From Antedon bifida (lineage: Eukaryota > Echinodermata > Crinoidea > Comatulida > Antedonidae), in NCBI GenBank assembly GCA_963402885.1, contig OY727100.1, positions 23,717,665-23,781,664 on the forward strand: a stretch of DNA of 64,000 nucleotides, read 5' to 3'. Below are positions 35,577 to 46,095 of the stretch, in pieces. The notes below the pieces were generated by a model that was not told the origin of the DNA, did not search any database, and worked only from the letters and a program-made list of their open reading frames with translations. The position numbers and the translations under genes are program-made. Within the stretch, counting starts at the first letter, position 1. Each line of letters opens with the position of its first letter.

Positions 35577-37359
35577 TTATTTATTGGCAAATGCCTTCAA
35601 ACACTCTATTAGTGCGTCCCTCTCTTCTTTTTCTCTCTCTCTTCTAAAAACGGCCTCCTCCCTCTGCAACTGCAGCTCTTGCCTTCTAACCTCCAACTCC
35701 CTTTCCTTAAGATCCAGTTCTCTATTCTTCATAGTTGTATAATTATGAAGTGAATTTGTCTTCAGCTTTTTTTTTTCACTGGTTTTATCTGCCATAAAAT
35801 ATAAAAACAAAGTACAGTATAACACCATTATAAATTTTGCAAGTATTGACCCTTTCTGAAGATGTTTTGGAAAAAAGTCTGGGTTTTCAGTTTTATGACA
35901 TAATTTGTAATGATATATTTTAGAATATAAAATATGGGACCAATCAAATAGATTTTTTTTTTTCACTGAATGAGGTTTTACATATGATTTTGCTAATCAT
36001 TGCTGGTCACCACCCAGGGTAAAATGTTCATGCTTGTTTTCAAAGAGTTAAAGTTTATAATTACTTTAACTTTATATATATAGAGTAACTAACCTCTATT
36101 TACTGGACCCAATGTTTCCAATGCTCTTTTTCTAATTTCTAAACCTGATTCAAACAACACCTCTGATTTAGTATTTTGCTTGATTTGTGGCTTCTGGCTC
36201 TCATCCTTCAGGGTAGTTAGTTCTGTTAACAGCTGTTCTCTCTCTGAATATTCTTCAGCACATCCCGATCTGCAAAATTACATTGAATTTCTGGTAATTT
36301 AAAAGCAGGTTAATGAAAACTTTATACATACATTTATTTATTTAGCACAGTGGGTGAAAAGTATTATTACCTTTTTTTATGCAGATGTCTTTATTTTGTA
36401 GAGACATTAGAAAAGCTTACATACCTCATTTTTACTTTATGTTTCCAAATAGTTATGTTAACTATGAAGAATTCATAAATACACTTACTTTCTTAGTGAT
36501 TCTAACTGCTGCGACTTAAATATCCTCAAGAGCTTTTCAACCCTCTCTTTAACTGATCTCGTGTTTACCTGCAAGGTGGATGGACGAAACACCTTGAGGG
36601 CAACATTGAAATTTGAAGCCACATCGTTCCATTTTTCTCCATTTTCATAAGGGTTTAGTGACAGGACCTCCTTCAGCAGCATTATGTCCGTTGCTGCGCA
36701 ATACCTTATGGTTTTTTTGCTATAAAGAAATAAAAGTTATGATATGATTTCAACTATTTTCATAATACTAATAGACCATTCAGTGTTTTTAACACTCATT
36801 ATTAATATTAGGCCTATACAGAAAAGTTCCATAACGAAAATAATCAATAATCGATCGAATAATTGATCATTTTAAATGACGACTTACCTATTTTCTTTCT
36901 GACCCAGTCCAAGCTCTTTATTTAACAGCTCCTGTTAAATAAAATTGTAAATATTTTGGTGGAGAATATAATATTTTTACAGCTAATTAGGCCTAGCCTA
37001 GTTATAAGTTAGGCCCTAGCTGTTTAATAAATTATACAAGCCATTAGTGGCTAGCCTAGGCCTAGTAGTATTAGTAAGTAGGATCGGAGGCCCTGGCACC
37101 TACACCGCCTAAACTAGCCTAGGCCTATGCTAGTTTAGGCCGCCTCCTCCTCTAGGCGTAGGCTAGCCTAGGCCTAAACTAAATGTTTTCTGACTAGGCC
37201 TACCTAGGCCTAGGCCTACCTAGGCCTAGGCCTACAGAAAGTTCACAAATATATAATTTAGATTAGTGTTGAGATGAGTATAATTCTTATTTTAATAACT
37301 TATATCAGGAAAAGTACATGAAACGTTTTTTGCTATTGGTCAAAAGTTTAACTCACCAT
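35577..37359 (-). CDS. Harbinger Myb/SANT-like DNA-binding accessory protein
   Basis: Five exons: 37357-37359, 36888-36931, 36489-36719, 36094-36269 and 35577-35788. All have GT-AG ends and matching phases, giving 221 aa. Exon 1 contributes only the ATG to the coding region, as its last three bases. The central trihelix has the Myb/SANT-like pattern with KWNDVASNFNVALKVF and NTRSVKERVEKLLRIFK. The C-terminus is a charged coiled coil (ELDLKERELEVRRQELQ). In Harbinger elements this partner binds DNA and helps bring the transposase to the nucleus and the TIRs (family knowledge). Intron 1 contains a dense TAGGCC patch (36990-37240). The first coding exon is an inference from splice signals; the other exons are strong. 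Confidence 0.8.
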
Positions 37360-37492
37360 GTCGCGACGTCGTGTATTTCTCGATTTTGCAGACGAGAACC
37401 AGCTCCTGTATCTCGGGCTACGAGCATTAGTTAATTAAAATTTCACATAAACTAATGACGTCATACACAAAAAACCCTTACTTTCTCGGCGG

Positions 37493-37524
37493 CTCGTTCC
37501 CGATCGAGATAGCGAAAGCTCTCT
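37493..37524 (-). repeat. Harbinger right terminal inverted repeat
   Basis: Reads GCTCGTTCCCGATCGAGATA then GCGAAAGCTCTCT on the plus strand, the inverse of the left end with one base fewer. It is followed by ACT, the second copy of the target duplication. Confidence 0.9.
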
Positions 37525-37527
37525 ACT

Positions 37528-38548
37528 ATGAAACCGCCCTCAACATTTTTACATGACCAGGATATTTTTAGTGCAGTACGAAGTCCTTTTATGTTTGGAC
37601 TGACCATAAAATAATACGCAACAATCCTGCATTATTATTATTTTACCAGATTATATTTTTAAATCTAGCTAGTGCTCGATGTCTTTTACCTTTTAATAAA
37701 TTAAAACTTATTTGTTCAATAAGTTTTAGTCATTAATACCATATTTAGTTAAAATATCTCTATGGTTCCCGTGTCTTGTAATAATAGTTTGATAGTTAAT
37801 GAGACTATAATTTTAACATCTAAAACAGTTTTACTTTTAGATTTAGTTTTACTTCAATATGCGCTATTATAAACCTGAATTATTAGTTCAAGTCAAGCAA
37901 TGTTTTAATGCCTTTGGTATGCAGAACAAAATGAAAAAGATTCTTGACGACAATAACGTTTTTGCAATGGTCTCCAGCAGGATTTCTCATAACATTGTGC
38001 TAATTGTCGACTTCTTGGTGGTTGGGTTGGCCATGGAGGAACCTCTCATGGGTTGGCAGACGATCACGGTCATCTTGACCAGGGAGGCGGTGAAAAGATT
38101 AACGTCTTTCCAACATGACTGTACCATCATGGAACCATGAAGATTTGGAGTTATGAACAAAAAGAAAAAAATGAGGGCGCCCATTTACAATTACGTAACC
38201 AAAGCTGCTCAAAATCCCCATGCAGTAATTTCTTAAAATAGACCAATGTCCTTATTTGGCATGCAGCTTCCTGAAACGTCGATGAAATCGTTGCGTCATA
38301 ACAAAATACGCGATGATGATTGGTGCATCCCGTAGCGTGGGTATTACGTCATGTGTTATCGTCTGCTTATTGAGTTGTAAGATCTGTGGTCACCTGTATT
38401 TATAAATGTTATTTCATTGTTCTTGTACGTTCTTGGAAAGACCAGGAAGACAGATTCTAAACATTCAGTAACCATTAAGCATTATAGAAGAAGCCAGGTC
38501 TGTAACAAAATAACGAAGTATACGTGCAGTTAAGCCCAAGCTAAAGCG
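37528..38548 (+). promoter_or_regulatory. BTG upstream region with CRE-like, CCAAT and TATA elements
   Basis: The proximal part carries TTGCGTCA (38291-38298), ATTGG (CCAAT box on the minus strand, 38319-38323), TTACGTCA (38344-38351) and TATAAA (38401-38406). The order and spacing fit an inducible TATA promoter, with a start near 38430 and about 120 bases of 5' UTR. GAGGGCGCCC lies at about 38173. The open frame at 37859-38140 has no recognisable domain. CRE-type control would agree with known behaviour of vertebrate BTG2; it is inferred here. Confidence 0.6.
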
Positions 38549-39297
38549 ATGAAGAACGAAATAGCGACAGCGGTGGTATTTATCACGAGTATGATAAAAA
38601 AGAAAGGCACACTTACGAAAGAACAATTAAATACATTTTCAGATAAATTGACCGTGGCTTTAGCTGGTAAATATCGCAACCATTGGTACGAGGAATCGCC
38701 ATCAAGGGGCCAGGCCTACAGGTGTTTGAGAATCAGCCCAACTGTACCCCAAGAACCGCTGTTAAAACGGGTAGCAAACAACTCAAACCTTGAATACTCA
38801 CAGCTTTGCTTGCCTAGAGATATGGTGCTGTGGGTCGACCCAGGAGAAGTTTCTTGCAGGTAGGTTCACAAGCATTCAATTGTATTTGTTTCTCAATTCA
38901 AAGAATAGAATTTGGTATTTCAAGACTCAGTAAAAAAGGTAATGTTTTTTATATACTAATATATAATTTTATTTTCAGATTTGGTGACCGAGGATCAACT
39001 TTTTTGGTTTCATCATTCAGAAAAACTGTTACACCCGACGAAAATAACGCATATAATAATATGGTATCAAATGAACAATCGCGCTTGGTAACATCGTCGG
39101 GAGGCAGTATGTACCGATACACCAAATACAGCAAACAACCGGTAAACACCTCGTACCAAGTACAAAGCAGACACCGAAACCTGCACCAAGAACATCAAGA
39201 CCAGCACCGCAACCAATTCTTAGAAGACCAGTATACAGTACAAGACCAATACCACTGGAGTAATTTTTACAACACACGAACAGTCGCAGTAGCTTGA
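38549..39297 (+). CDS. BTG/TOB family anti-proliferative protein
   Basis: Two exons, 38549-38859 and 38979-39297, with a 119-bp intron; 209 aa. The APRO domain fills the N-terminal two thirds. It has an IATAVVFITSMIKKKGTLTK start, box A (YRNHWYEESPSRGQAYRCLR, conserved HW and GYRCIRI-like motif) and box B (LPRDMVLWVDPGEVSCRFGD). These proteins bind CNOT7/8 deadenylases and PABPC1 to promote mRNA decay and growth arrest (family knowledge). The last 60 residues are rich in Gln, His, Tyr and Asn, longer than BTG1/2 tails and unlike TOB. It is closest by eye to BTG1/BTG2. A polyadenylation signal is at 39876-39881. Confidence 0.92.
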
Positions 39298-40552
39298 TTG
39301 TAATTTCCTTGTCTTCTAAATCTGTTTTACTCTCTTATTCCTTATGTGCAGAATCATAACTTTGGTCTGGGAATACATCGGACAATTGTGCTTTTTTGGT
39401 GAACCCCACCAATGACCAGACACTATAGTTTTCAGATGGTCACTTTTTGTCTTTAAAACTTTATTCCAGTGCCATTTTTAACATCCATATTTGGGCATAA
39501 TACCTTGAGTTAAATGTGTATGCCAAAGTTTTATAAATTCTGTACAGATGTTGAATATTGAATTTTAAATATTGCGAGAGAACAATTACGTGTTTTTATG
39601 AAATTCGTGTTTATTTTTTTACATTTTATTGAAGTTTATGCATTCTAAATGTTTTTGTTTTCCCATTTTTCAAAACAGTATTTTGTAAAATATTAATAGT
39701 TTCATTGCCTATTTGGCCAGTACTAAATACAAGCCTGTAAATAATGTATTTTAATAGCTAAAATATTTATTTCTGTAACTAAACTGACAGTACTGTTTAT
39801 AACTGAATATATAATATTTTAATATACTGTCTACAGTTTTTAAATAATTTTGATCATTATGAATCTTAATAACAAAATAAAGATTGATCAATTTTTAAAA
39901 ATTTAAAAGCCGTCTGTCTTCCTTGGATATTAACTGCTGCCCTCATGTATGGTTGCTAAGGTTTCAACCTGACCACTTTTTCACAGGCTTTTGACAACAG
40001 TGTGGCCTGCAGGAGATTGTTCCCTTTTCTAGTGACCACGGCACTGCAACATGCGTACGAGAAACAGAGTGCGACAATCTAAAACCAACTTAGCTAGTGT
40101 TAAACCGGAAGAATTTATTTTAACAACTCAAAACAATAGCTTAACAGCGCTTTACCACCTTCACAAGATGGCTTATGACCATTGTTGCTTAGCAACAACA
40201 GTCATAATTCTCGGTCACTACACATTTACATCAGCTGCAATTATATTCTGTCTGGTTTCCTTCCTTTTTTAAAACCGTTAAATAAATAACTCGCAGTATA
40301 TTCTTCAAAATCTCAATTGTTAATACAGTATTAATAATTGGCAATATATATCATTTAAATGAGGTTTTAATGTTCTGCAGTACTTATCTAAATATAATAA
40401 ATAAGAGGTCCAATAAATTCGTAATTTACATCCTTATTAATACTTTTAGAAAGCGCCCTTCATTTGATACACTGGTCAAGTCAGCGTAACCATCACACAC
40501 ACTGTCCAAACTATTTGTTGTCCAGTTATTGAGAGAGACACAGAGTGGTGCT
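39298..40552. other. BTG 3' UTR and BTG-TMEM192 convergent intergenic region
   Basis: No gene is supported. The first 600 bases are the BTG 3' UTR. The frame at 40051-40272 shows no conserved domain and no codon pattern like its neighbours. TTTATT around 40113 could supply an AATAAA for TMEM192 on the minus strand. Confidence 0.6.
39876..39881 (+). terminator. Likely BTG polyadenylation signal
   Basis: AATAAA about 580 bases after the BTG stop codon, in an AT-rich 3' UTR. It is a canonical hexamer. The cleavage site is not determined. Confidence 0.5.
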
Positions 40553-42992
40553 TTACCTGCTCATACTGTTAAGCATCTCAGCTTGAGTTGTTGATTTAAT
40601 TTTCATAATGCGTTTACTTAGACACTCGTTGTGTTCCTTCAGGTACCTGATCATGTCACCTTGCTTTTCTAGTAGGTTGTCATGGTAATCTCCATCTCTG
40701 TAAAAACACATTATAGTATTTCAAAACTAGATTAAAAATATTCTTTAAAATCAAATAATATTTTAAATAATTGTATATATAAAATGTATAAAAAAGGAAA
40801 ATAAATACCAATTAACCATTGAAATATAAGGATATGGGTTTCTACCAACAATGAAAATATCAGTCAGGATATGGGAATGTTTTTCTGCTGAATAACACCA
40901 AAAAAAGAGTTTTAAACTATTTTATTACCTGTATCCAACTTCATCTCTTATCATGTGACCTTGCGTTAGTAATGTCATGATGTCTTCCTGTTCTACATCT
41001 GGTGCAGCTTTAGCTTTGTTAAACGTCTTCACCATACCTTTAAAAATACAAATAACAGTACAACTTGATGATTAAAAATGTTCTTCAAAAGAAAAGTTTT
41101 TTTAGAGCAATACTGTCAGGCATGTTAGTTTCGCTAATTTTATTATTTTTTTTTTTTCGAAAAGAATTACAAATTCAATACTACTTGATTATGCTGTATT
41201 TGCATACAGTATTGTATTACATTGCATTAATCACCCACCCTCAACTATTTGTCACCCACCCTCAACTATTTGTCACCCACCATCAACTATTTGTCACCCA
41301 CCATCAACTATTTGTCACCCACCATCAACTATTTGTCACCCACCATCAACTATTTGTCACCCACCATCAACTATTTGTCACCCACCCTCAACTATTTGTC
41401 ACCCACCCTCAACTATTTGTCACCCACCCTCAACTATTTGTCACCCACCCTCAACTATTTGTCACCCACCCTCAACTATTTGTCACCCACCCTCAACTAT
41501 TTGTCACCCACCATCAACTATTTGTCACCCACCCTCAACTATTTGTCACTCACCCTCAACTATATGTAACCCACCCTCAACTTTGTGGAGCTAGCTACTA
41601 AGTAAATACTTACTGATATACTTAATGGTGCAACAAAGAGCAATTAGCCACTCTAAAGTGAGAATCATTTCCAAGAACATGACCGGTTCGAGAACTTCTT
41701 TCTTTTCATACAACTTTAAGTCAGTTGCTAACATGGCAAGCAGCAGAGACAATGCATTACCTGGTAATCAATGGAGAACATAACACATAAAAACATTTCT
41801 TATTTTATAACAGTTAGAATAATAATACAGTAACTATTATGATATTTTAAAATAGCATCTAGATATTTGGATAAAAATTCATTTTATTATAATGGAATTA
41901 GACTTGATTCAGTTATTATTATATCATTTATTTCTGTAAATCAAAAATAACATACAAATATTTCTATGTTTCTTTATTTTGTGTTACATAAGCAGATATG
42001 TGTGTACTTACCTACTGATATTGTGTGGAATGGTATTCCATGCAATGTTTTGATTCCTAAACAAAACTCAACATAACCATTTTTCTTGATACTCTCATGC
42101 TGATGCTGTGAGTAATAAGTAATTACACCAATAATGAGCCAGAGTAAGAGATGAGTGTACACTAAGATAGAAAAGCTCTTTTTATCCTGATCCGCATTTA
42201 GTAGTCCATATGGAACCAGAAACAATGACACCTCAAAACACATCTATAAATAAAGACACAATAAAGGAATATAGCAAAACAGATAAACAAGAAAAATACA
42301 CATTATTTGAGTAAATTAAAGTAAATTATGAGTTTTAACAACTTTGTCCATGGCAGCTTGTTCATTGATGTGATGTACCAACTAGGTTTTTTGACGCACC
42401 TCTGCATCAATAATTATTTGTAAATGATGCACCACTCCCGGGTGTCGCATAGTGGGTCATACAATTGACAAGTGCATACTCAACAGAACAATACCCAAAG
42501 TCCCAATGGAACGTGCCAAATGTTACTTTACCAATAGAAACACTTGAATGTAGGATACAGGCAGAGTGTTGAGTTTTCTAAACTTTGGTTCCTCTTCACT
42601 TGACCAGTTGTGAGGTAAAAGGTCATCGTCATCTTGTGATTGGTTCAGCTGGTCATTTTGTTGGTCAAAAAAGAAGCCCTAAAAAATATATATATATTTT
42701 AGATACTATTATATAGTTTATTTATAATTTAGTTAAGTAAGGTCTAGCTAGGTAGGCTAACCTTCTCCTAGGCCTACCCTGCGAGTCTGCCGACCTGGCT
42801 AGCAGTAGCAGTCGACTGGGTGTTATACTGTCACTGTTTAGTTTAGTTAGGAGGAGGCCTCTAGCCCAGACGAGAAGGAAGTCTATATTTAGTTAGTAGA
42901 GTAGGGCTTAAATACTGTAGCTTACTACTAATACTATCTTGTAGAATAATACTTACTCCTTGTCTACTGCTATCATTACTTAAACTAACCAT
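40553..42992 (-). CDS. TMEM192: Transmembrane protein 192 (lysosomal membrane)
   Basis: TMEM192 is a four-pass membrane protein of lysosomes and late endosomes that forms dimers (family knowledge). Six exons: 42957-42992, 42532-42678, 42012-42243, 41614-41760, 40929-41037 and 40553-40697. All phases agree and the product is 271 aa, equal to the human length. Visible parts are an acidic N-terminus with a DDDDLLPHNW motif (acidic dileucine-like), hydrophobic segments (YTHLLLWLIIGVITYYSQHQ, VMFLEMILTLEWLIALCCT) and the conserved tail MVKTFNKAKAAPDVEQEDI. The end (EKQGDMIRYLKEHNECLSKR) matches the family C-terminus. Intron 4 carries a 21-bp tandem array and intron 1 a TAGGCC-type patch. An initiator tRNA gene lies 204 bases upstream in divergent orientation. 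Confidence 0.93.
41228..41584. repeat. 21-bp minisatellite, about 17 copies
   Basis: The unit is CACCCACCCTCAACTATTTG plus T, with a CCA/CCC variant at one position. It lies in TMEM192 intron 4, close to exon 5. As 21 is a multiple of three, the array stays open in more than one frame; the resulting frames (for example repeating VTHPQLF) are artefacts. Confidence 0.95.
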
Positions 42993-43088
42993 ATCCAGAT
43001 AAAATAATATTAAATATTTCTGTTTCTGCTTTTTGTTATCGTTCTGTTTTTCAGTTCACAAATTTATGTTGATCACATGTGTGTTTTA

Positions 43089-43147
43089 CAGAGGGCGACA
43101 TCCAAGAACACAGAGTGCAGTCAACCATCACACTTACATAGAGGGCG
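43089..43147. promoter_or_regulatory. Paired AGAGGGCG boxes upstream of TMEM192
   Basis: CAGAGGGCG at 43089-43097 and ATAGAGGGCG at 43138-43147 lie 97-155 bases upstream of the TMEM192 ATG and just before the tRNA gene. They match boxes near the starts of TBC1D23 and AAR2. The factor is not known; the core resembles part of the CTCF motif. Confidence 0.4.
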
Positions 43148-43195
43148 AACAGTACAACTTGTATAAATACAAAAGAGTTCTATAAATCTCTATGA

Positions 43196-43267
43196 AGCAG
43201 AGTGGCGCAGCGGAAGCGTGCTGGGCCCATAACCCAGAGGTCCGAGGATCGAAACCTCGCTCTGCTA
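43196..43267 (+). tRNA. Initiator tRNA-Met (CAT)
   Basis: The 72-nt cloverleaf has the acceptor pair AGCAGAG/CTCTGCT and discriminator A. The anticodon stem carries the three initiator G-C pairs (CTGGG/CCCAG) around CCCATAA, with anticodon CAT at 43228-43230. The T-loop reads ATCGAAA rather than TTCRAAT, the hallmark of eukaryotic initiator tRNAs. The A box (TGGCGCAGCGG) and the region GGATCGAAACC serve as the internal Pol III promoter. No intron. Confidence 0.97.
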
Positions 43268-43269
43268 AC

Positions 43270-43279
43270 TTTTTTTTTT
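43270..43279 (+). terminator. Pol III terminator of tRNA-iMet
   Basis: A run of ten T begins three bases after the mature tRNA end, the standard Pol III stop signal. Confidence 0.9.
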
Positions 43280-44278
43280 CATTCCAAATTTATTTTAAAC
43301 GTATTTTTTACGGCTTTTTCTCTGCTTTCTTTTTAACTATGAATTTAAAAAAATAACTTTTACCCGTTTTCACCAAAAAAAATTGGCTTGATTGCTTTGC
43401 TTTTGTGCCATAAATAGTCTTTTTTTGTACTGCCTATTTCCCATGCATGATATGGAATAAAATGACTGCTCCACCATGAGACACTTCTGACAGCCAAAAT
43501 GAAATGTTTGTAGAAAAGAATCATCATCATTATATATGTTAGCGTCTCACTGTTTAGAAAATCCGATCCAGGATCCATCCCTGCACCCTTCTCCATCATT
43601 TTGAAACATGACAACCAAATGAACACACAGAAGAAAATGTTTTTTTTTTATCTATAATGATGAACATTGTCTAATTGGCAACATCTGTACAATAAAAGCT
43701 AAATACAGAAGATTTGTACATAAAGGCTAAGATTATAATCATCAAAGTTAGATAGAGGCTGTTTAGACAACTTGACAAACACCCTCTGTTGCCTATTTAC
43801 AGGCTACAATACTACCAATCCTATTACTGTACATCAGAATAAAATATTGAGGCTGTTCCAACAAATGCTGACACACCCTATATCAACAACAAACATGAAT
43901 AGAAAATGTCTACTCTCTCTATATATGATCATTCCCCTTTTGTTTAACAATCTAGCACAGTGTTATTCAAAACATGAGTTCGTACTTAACATTTTTCCCG
44001 GTCTATATGCTTAATATGTAATAACCTCTGTCTAAACTCCCTCTATCTAATTCTCTAATGTTATCGGATGGCAAACTCTGCAAGTAAAAAATCCCTTTTA
44101 AAACACATTAAGGTATGCTAACTTACAGTGACTTAATTAAGTGCTGGCTTAAGCACCATCCATACATTAAAATGACAGCAGCCTTACTTGATTGACATAA
44201 GTGACATCATAACAAAGTGGCAAGAGGCACATCTTGTAAAAAGTGGTAAATTTGTTGTTTAAGATGCAATTCTAATAA

Positions 44279-44392
44279 AGCTCTGTCTACACTACCAAAT
44301 TAGTTTGACAAATAAGTGATATGCCTAAATATGGTAGTGATATGACATTATCATGTCCATATATGGGCATATCACATAGTGTAGACAGAGCT
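44279..44392. mobile_element. MITE family 1, copy 8
   Basis: Left end AGCTCTGTCTACACTACCAA preceded by TAA (44276-44278). The right end AGTGTAGACAGAGCT is followed by TGA. About 114 bp, with part of the right interior deleted. Confidence 0.7.
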
Positions 44393-44578
44393 TGAGACAT
44401 TGCTAGAGTACAACTAATTATCTCAGATAAACTTTAGTAGTGATTAGTTCAAGATTAATAAACAAATTAATCAAATCAAATGATGTCACTAATAATGATG
44501 TTATCATCTGTGCCAATGGTAATGCTGATTATGATGTCATCATCAACAGTACAAATTATGTCACTGGTGAGGTCAGTG

Positions 44579-44611
44579 GATGACCTCATTATCTCTGATA
44601 ATGAGGTCATC
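44579..44611. repeat. Palindrome with everted AGGTCA half-sites
   Basis: GATGACCTCATTATC, a TCT spacer, then its exact reverse complement. It contains TGACCT and AGGTCA, and another AGGTCA lies just upstream at about 44570. It could be a nuclear-receptor response element or chance in a TGATGTCAT-rich stretch. Confidence 0.6.
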
Positions 44612-45949
44612 AGTAAAATTGTCACTAACAATGATAAGTTCATCGTCAGTAGTAATGTAATAAATTGCTAGCATTGATATTGAATTTTTAAAACATCGTC
44701 ACATTTTTATTTAAAACAGCAAAATACGTGAAGATTGCACAACTTGCTGACTTAACGTCCAATGAACTGCCTTCAAATAGTCATGTGATCAACCAGGTAA
44801 TTTAAACAGTATATTACATTATTATTAAAATACAAAAAAATGTTTGATAATGCAACACACTGTAATGCCAAATAAAACTGGGGTTTTTTTAAAAATAGAA
44901 AAGTCACAAAATCTTACACTATAGAGCACCTTAAACCTAGCTTGTGGTTTTAATGAACACAGGTCAAATCAATGTGTCGATCAAAATCAATGTGTCGATC
45001 AATCAAAATCAATATTTCAATCAACATATTATTTTCAACAAGAACTCTTAAAATTGTAATATTGGTAGGCTTGTGAAGGAATTATAAAAACAAATAAGTT
45101 TTACACAAAAAAGAGCAAAGTTCAAAGGTTATATAAACAATTTCAATATTCAACAGTGTTGCAGCTATGGTTAAAATATTAGTATGGAAACAAGTGTTAC
45201 TATAGCAATAGAGTATTTTGTAGGTCAGACATTTTGTGTTTAGACCAGAATAGTTTTAAAAGATAAGCTGTAATAAACTAACAAATACTGTGTACTTAAA
45301 ATGTTTACAAAATAAATACAAAATACCTTGATATATCTACAAAACCTGCAGAATTATTGAAATACAGAATAAAAAAAACATTACAATCGAAAGTTATATG
45401 ACAATTAAAAGACAGTAAGAAATATAACTAAAATGTGGATAATTACATTGAATAAAAACAATAAAATTAAAATTATTTTAATTTATTTTCCCAATTACTG
45501 ATTAAATTCAAATATTACAGAATCTCATCATTGCATAATTTTCAGTAAAACAATAAAACAATTTTTAACTCTGGCCCTTAAAGGCTAATAGAATGCAAGA
45601 TGTTTGACTATAGAGGGTGGCAATTAACTGAGTCATATTATAAATAAAACCATTGACATTTTGAAATTGTATTTTGCCTGTTATTTTTTAAATAGTATTA
45701 GTATTTTTTTGACACTGCTTCTTTAAAATATGATAGGAATATTGGCTACTAGCATTGAGTATGTAAGTAAGACAATACAAGACAATTGACACAGACACGT
45801 TATATAGATACGGACACTTTTCTACATGTATACGTTTAAGATACAACAAACTATGTAAGGAGAACATACACAAAACATAGATGTTGTTGCTGTTCAGCCT
45901 GTGATACAACAGATTTAGAATTTACACTTGCAATTGAATTTAGACTTAA

Positions 45950-46095
45950 GTCAGTTAAACTAATGTTAAATTCATTTAGCTTGGCCTTAGTCAGTTGAAC
46001 TAACGTTAAATGCACTCAGTTTGGACTGAGTCGGTTCAACTAATGTTAAATTCACTTAGTTCGGACTTAGTCAGTTCAACTAATGTTAAATCAAG
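45950..46095. repeat. 40-bp tandem repeat, about 3.5 copies
   Basis: The unit is ACTTAGTCAGTTCAACTAAT followed by GTTAAATTCACTTAGTTCGG, with point differences among copies. It is intergenic, downstream of DYRK1. Confidence 0.8.

Larger units (their letters stand above)
33514..37524. mobile_element. PIF/Harbinger DNA transposon, apparently intact (4011 bp)
   Basis: Near-identical terminal inverted repeats (33514-33546 and 37493-37524) bound the element. ACT is directly repeated outside both ends (33511-33513, 37525-37527), a 3-bp target duplication as expected for this superfamily. Inside are an uninterrupted DDE transposase (33777-34850, plus) and a five-exon Myb/SANT-like gene (35577-37359, minus), convergent. 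This is the standard two-gene Harbinger plan (family knowledge). Neither gene has a frameshift or premature stop. A secondary inverted-repeat element (34984-35523) sits between the two genes. The subterminal regions share GACGAGAACC-like motifs with the TIRs. Confidence 0.9.

Noticed and set aside
37859-38140. 93-codon open frame upstream of BTG
   Set aside because: No recognisable domain and no splice context. It overlaps the inferred BTG upstream region and is partly open on both strands, suggesting repeat-derived or chance sequence.
40051-40272. 73-codon frame between BTG and TMEM192
   Set aside because: No family signature and located in convergent 3' UTR territory; the hydrophobic C-terminus follows from T-rich sequence.
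41065-41601. Long frame with repeating VTHPQLF units
   Set aside because: It is translation of the 21-bp intronic minisatellite; the unit lacks stops and its length is a multiple of three.
43360-43626. 88-codon minus-strand frame after the tRNA gene
   Set aside because: No recognised domain, no exon partners and AT-rich composition like the flanks.
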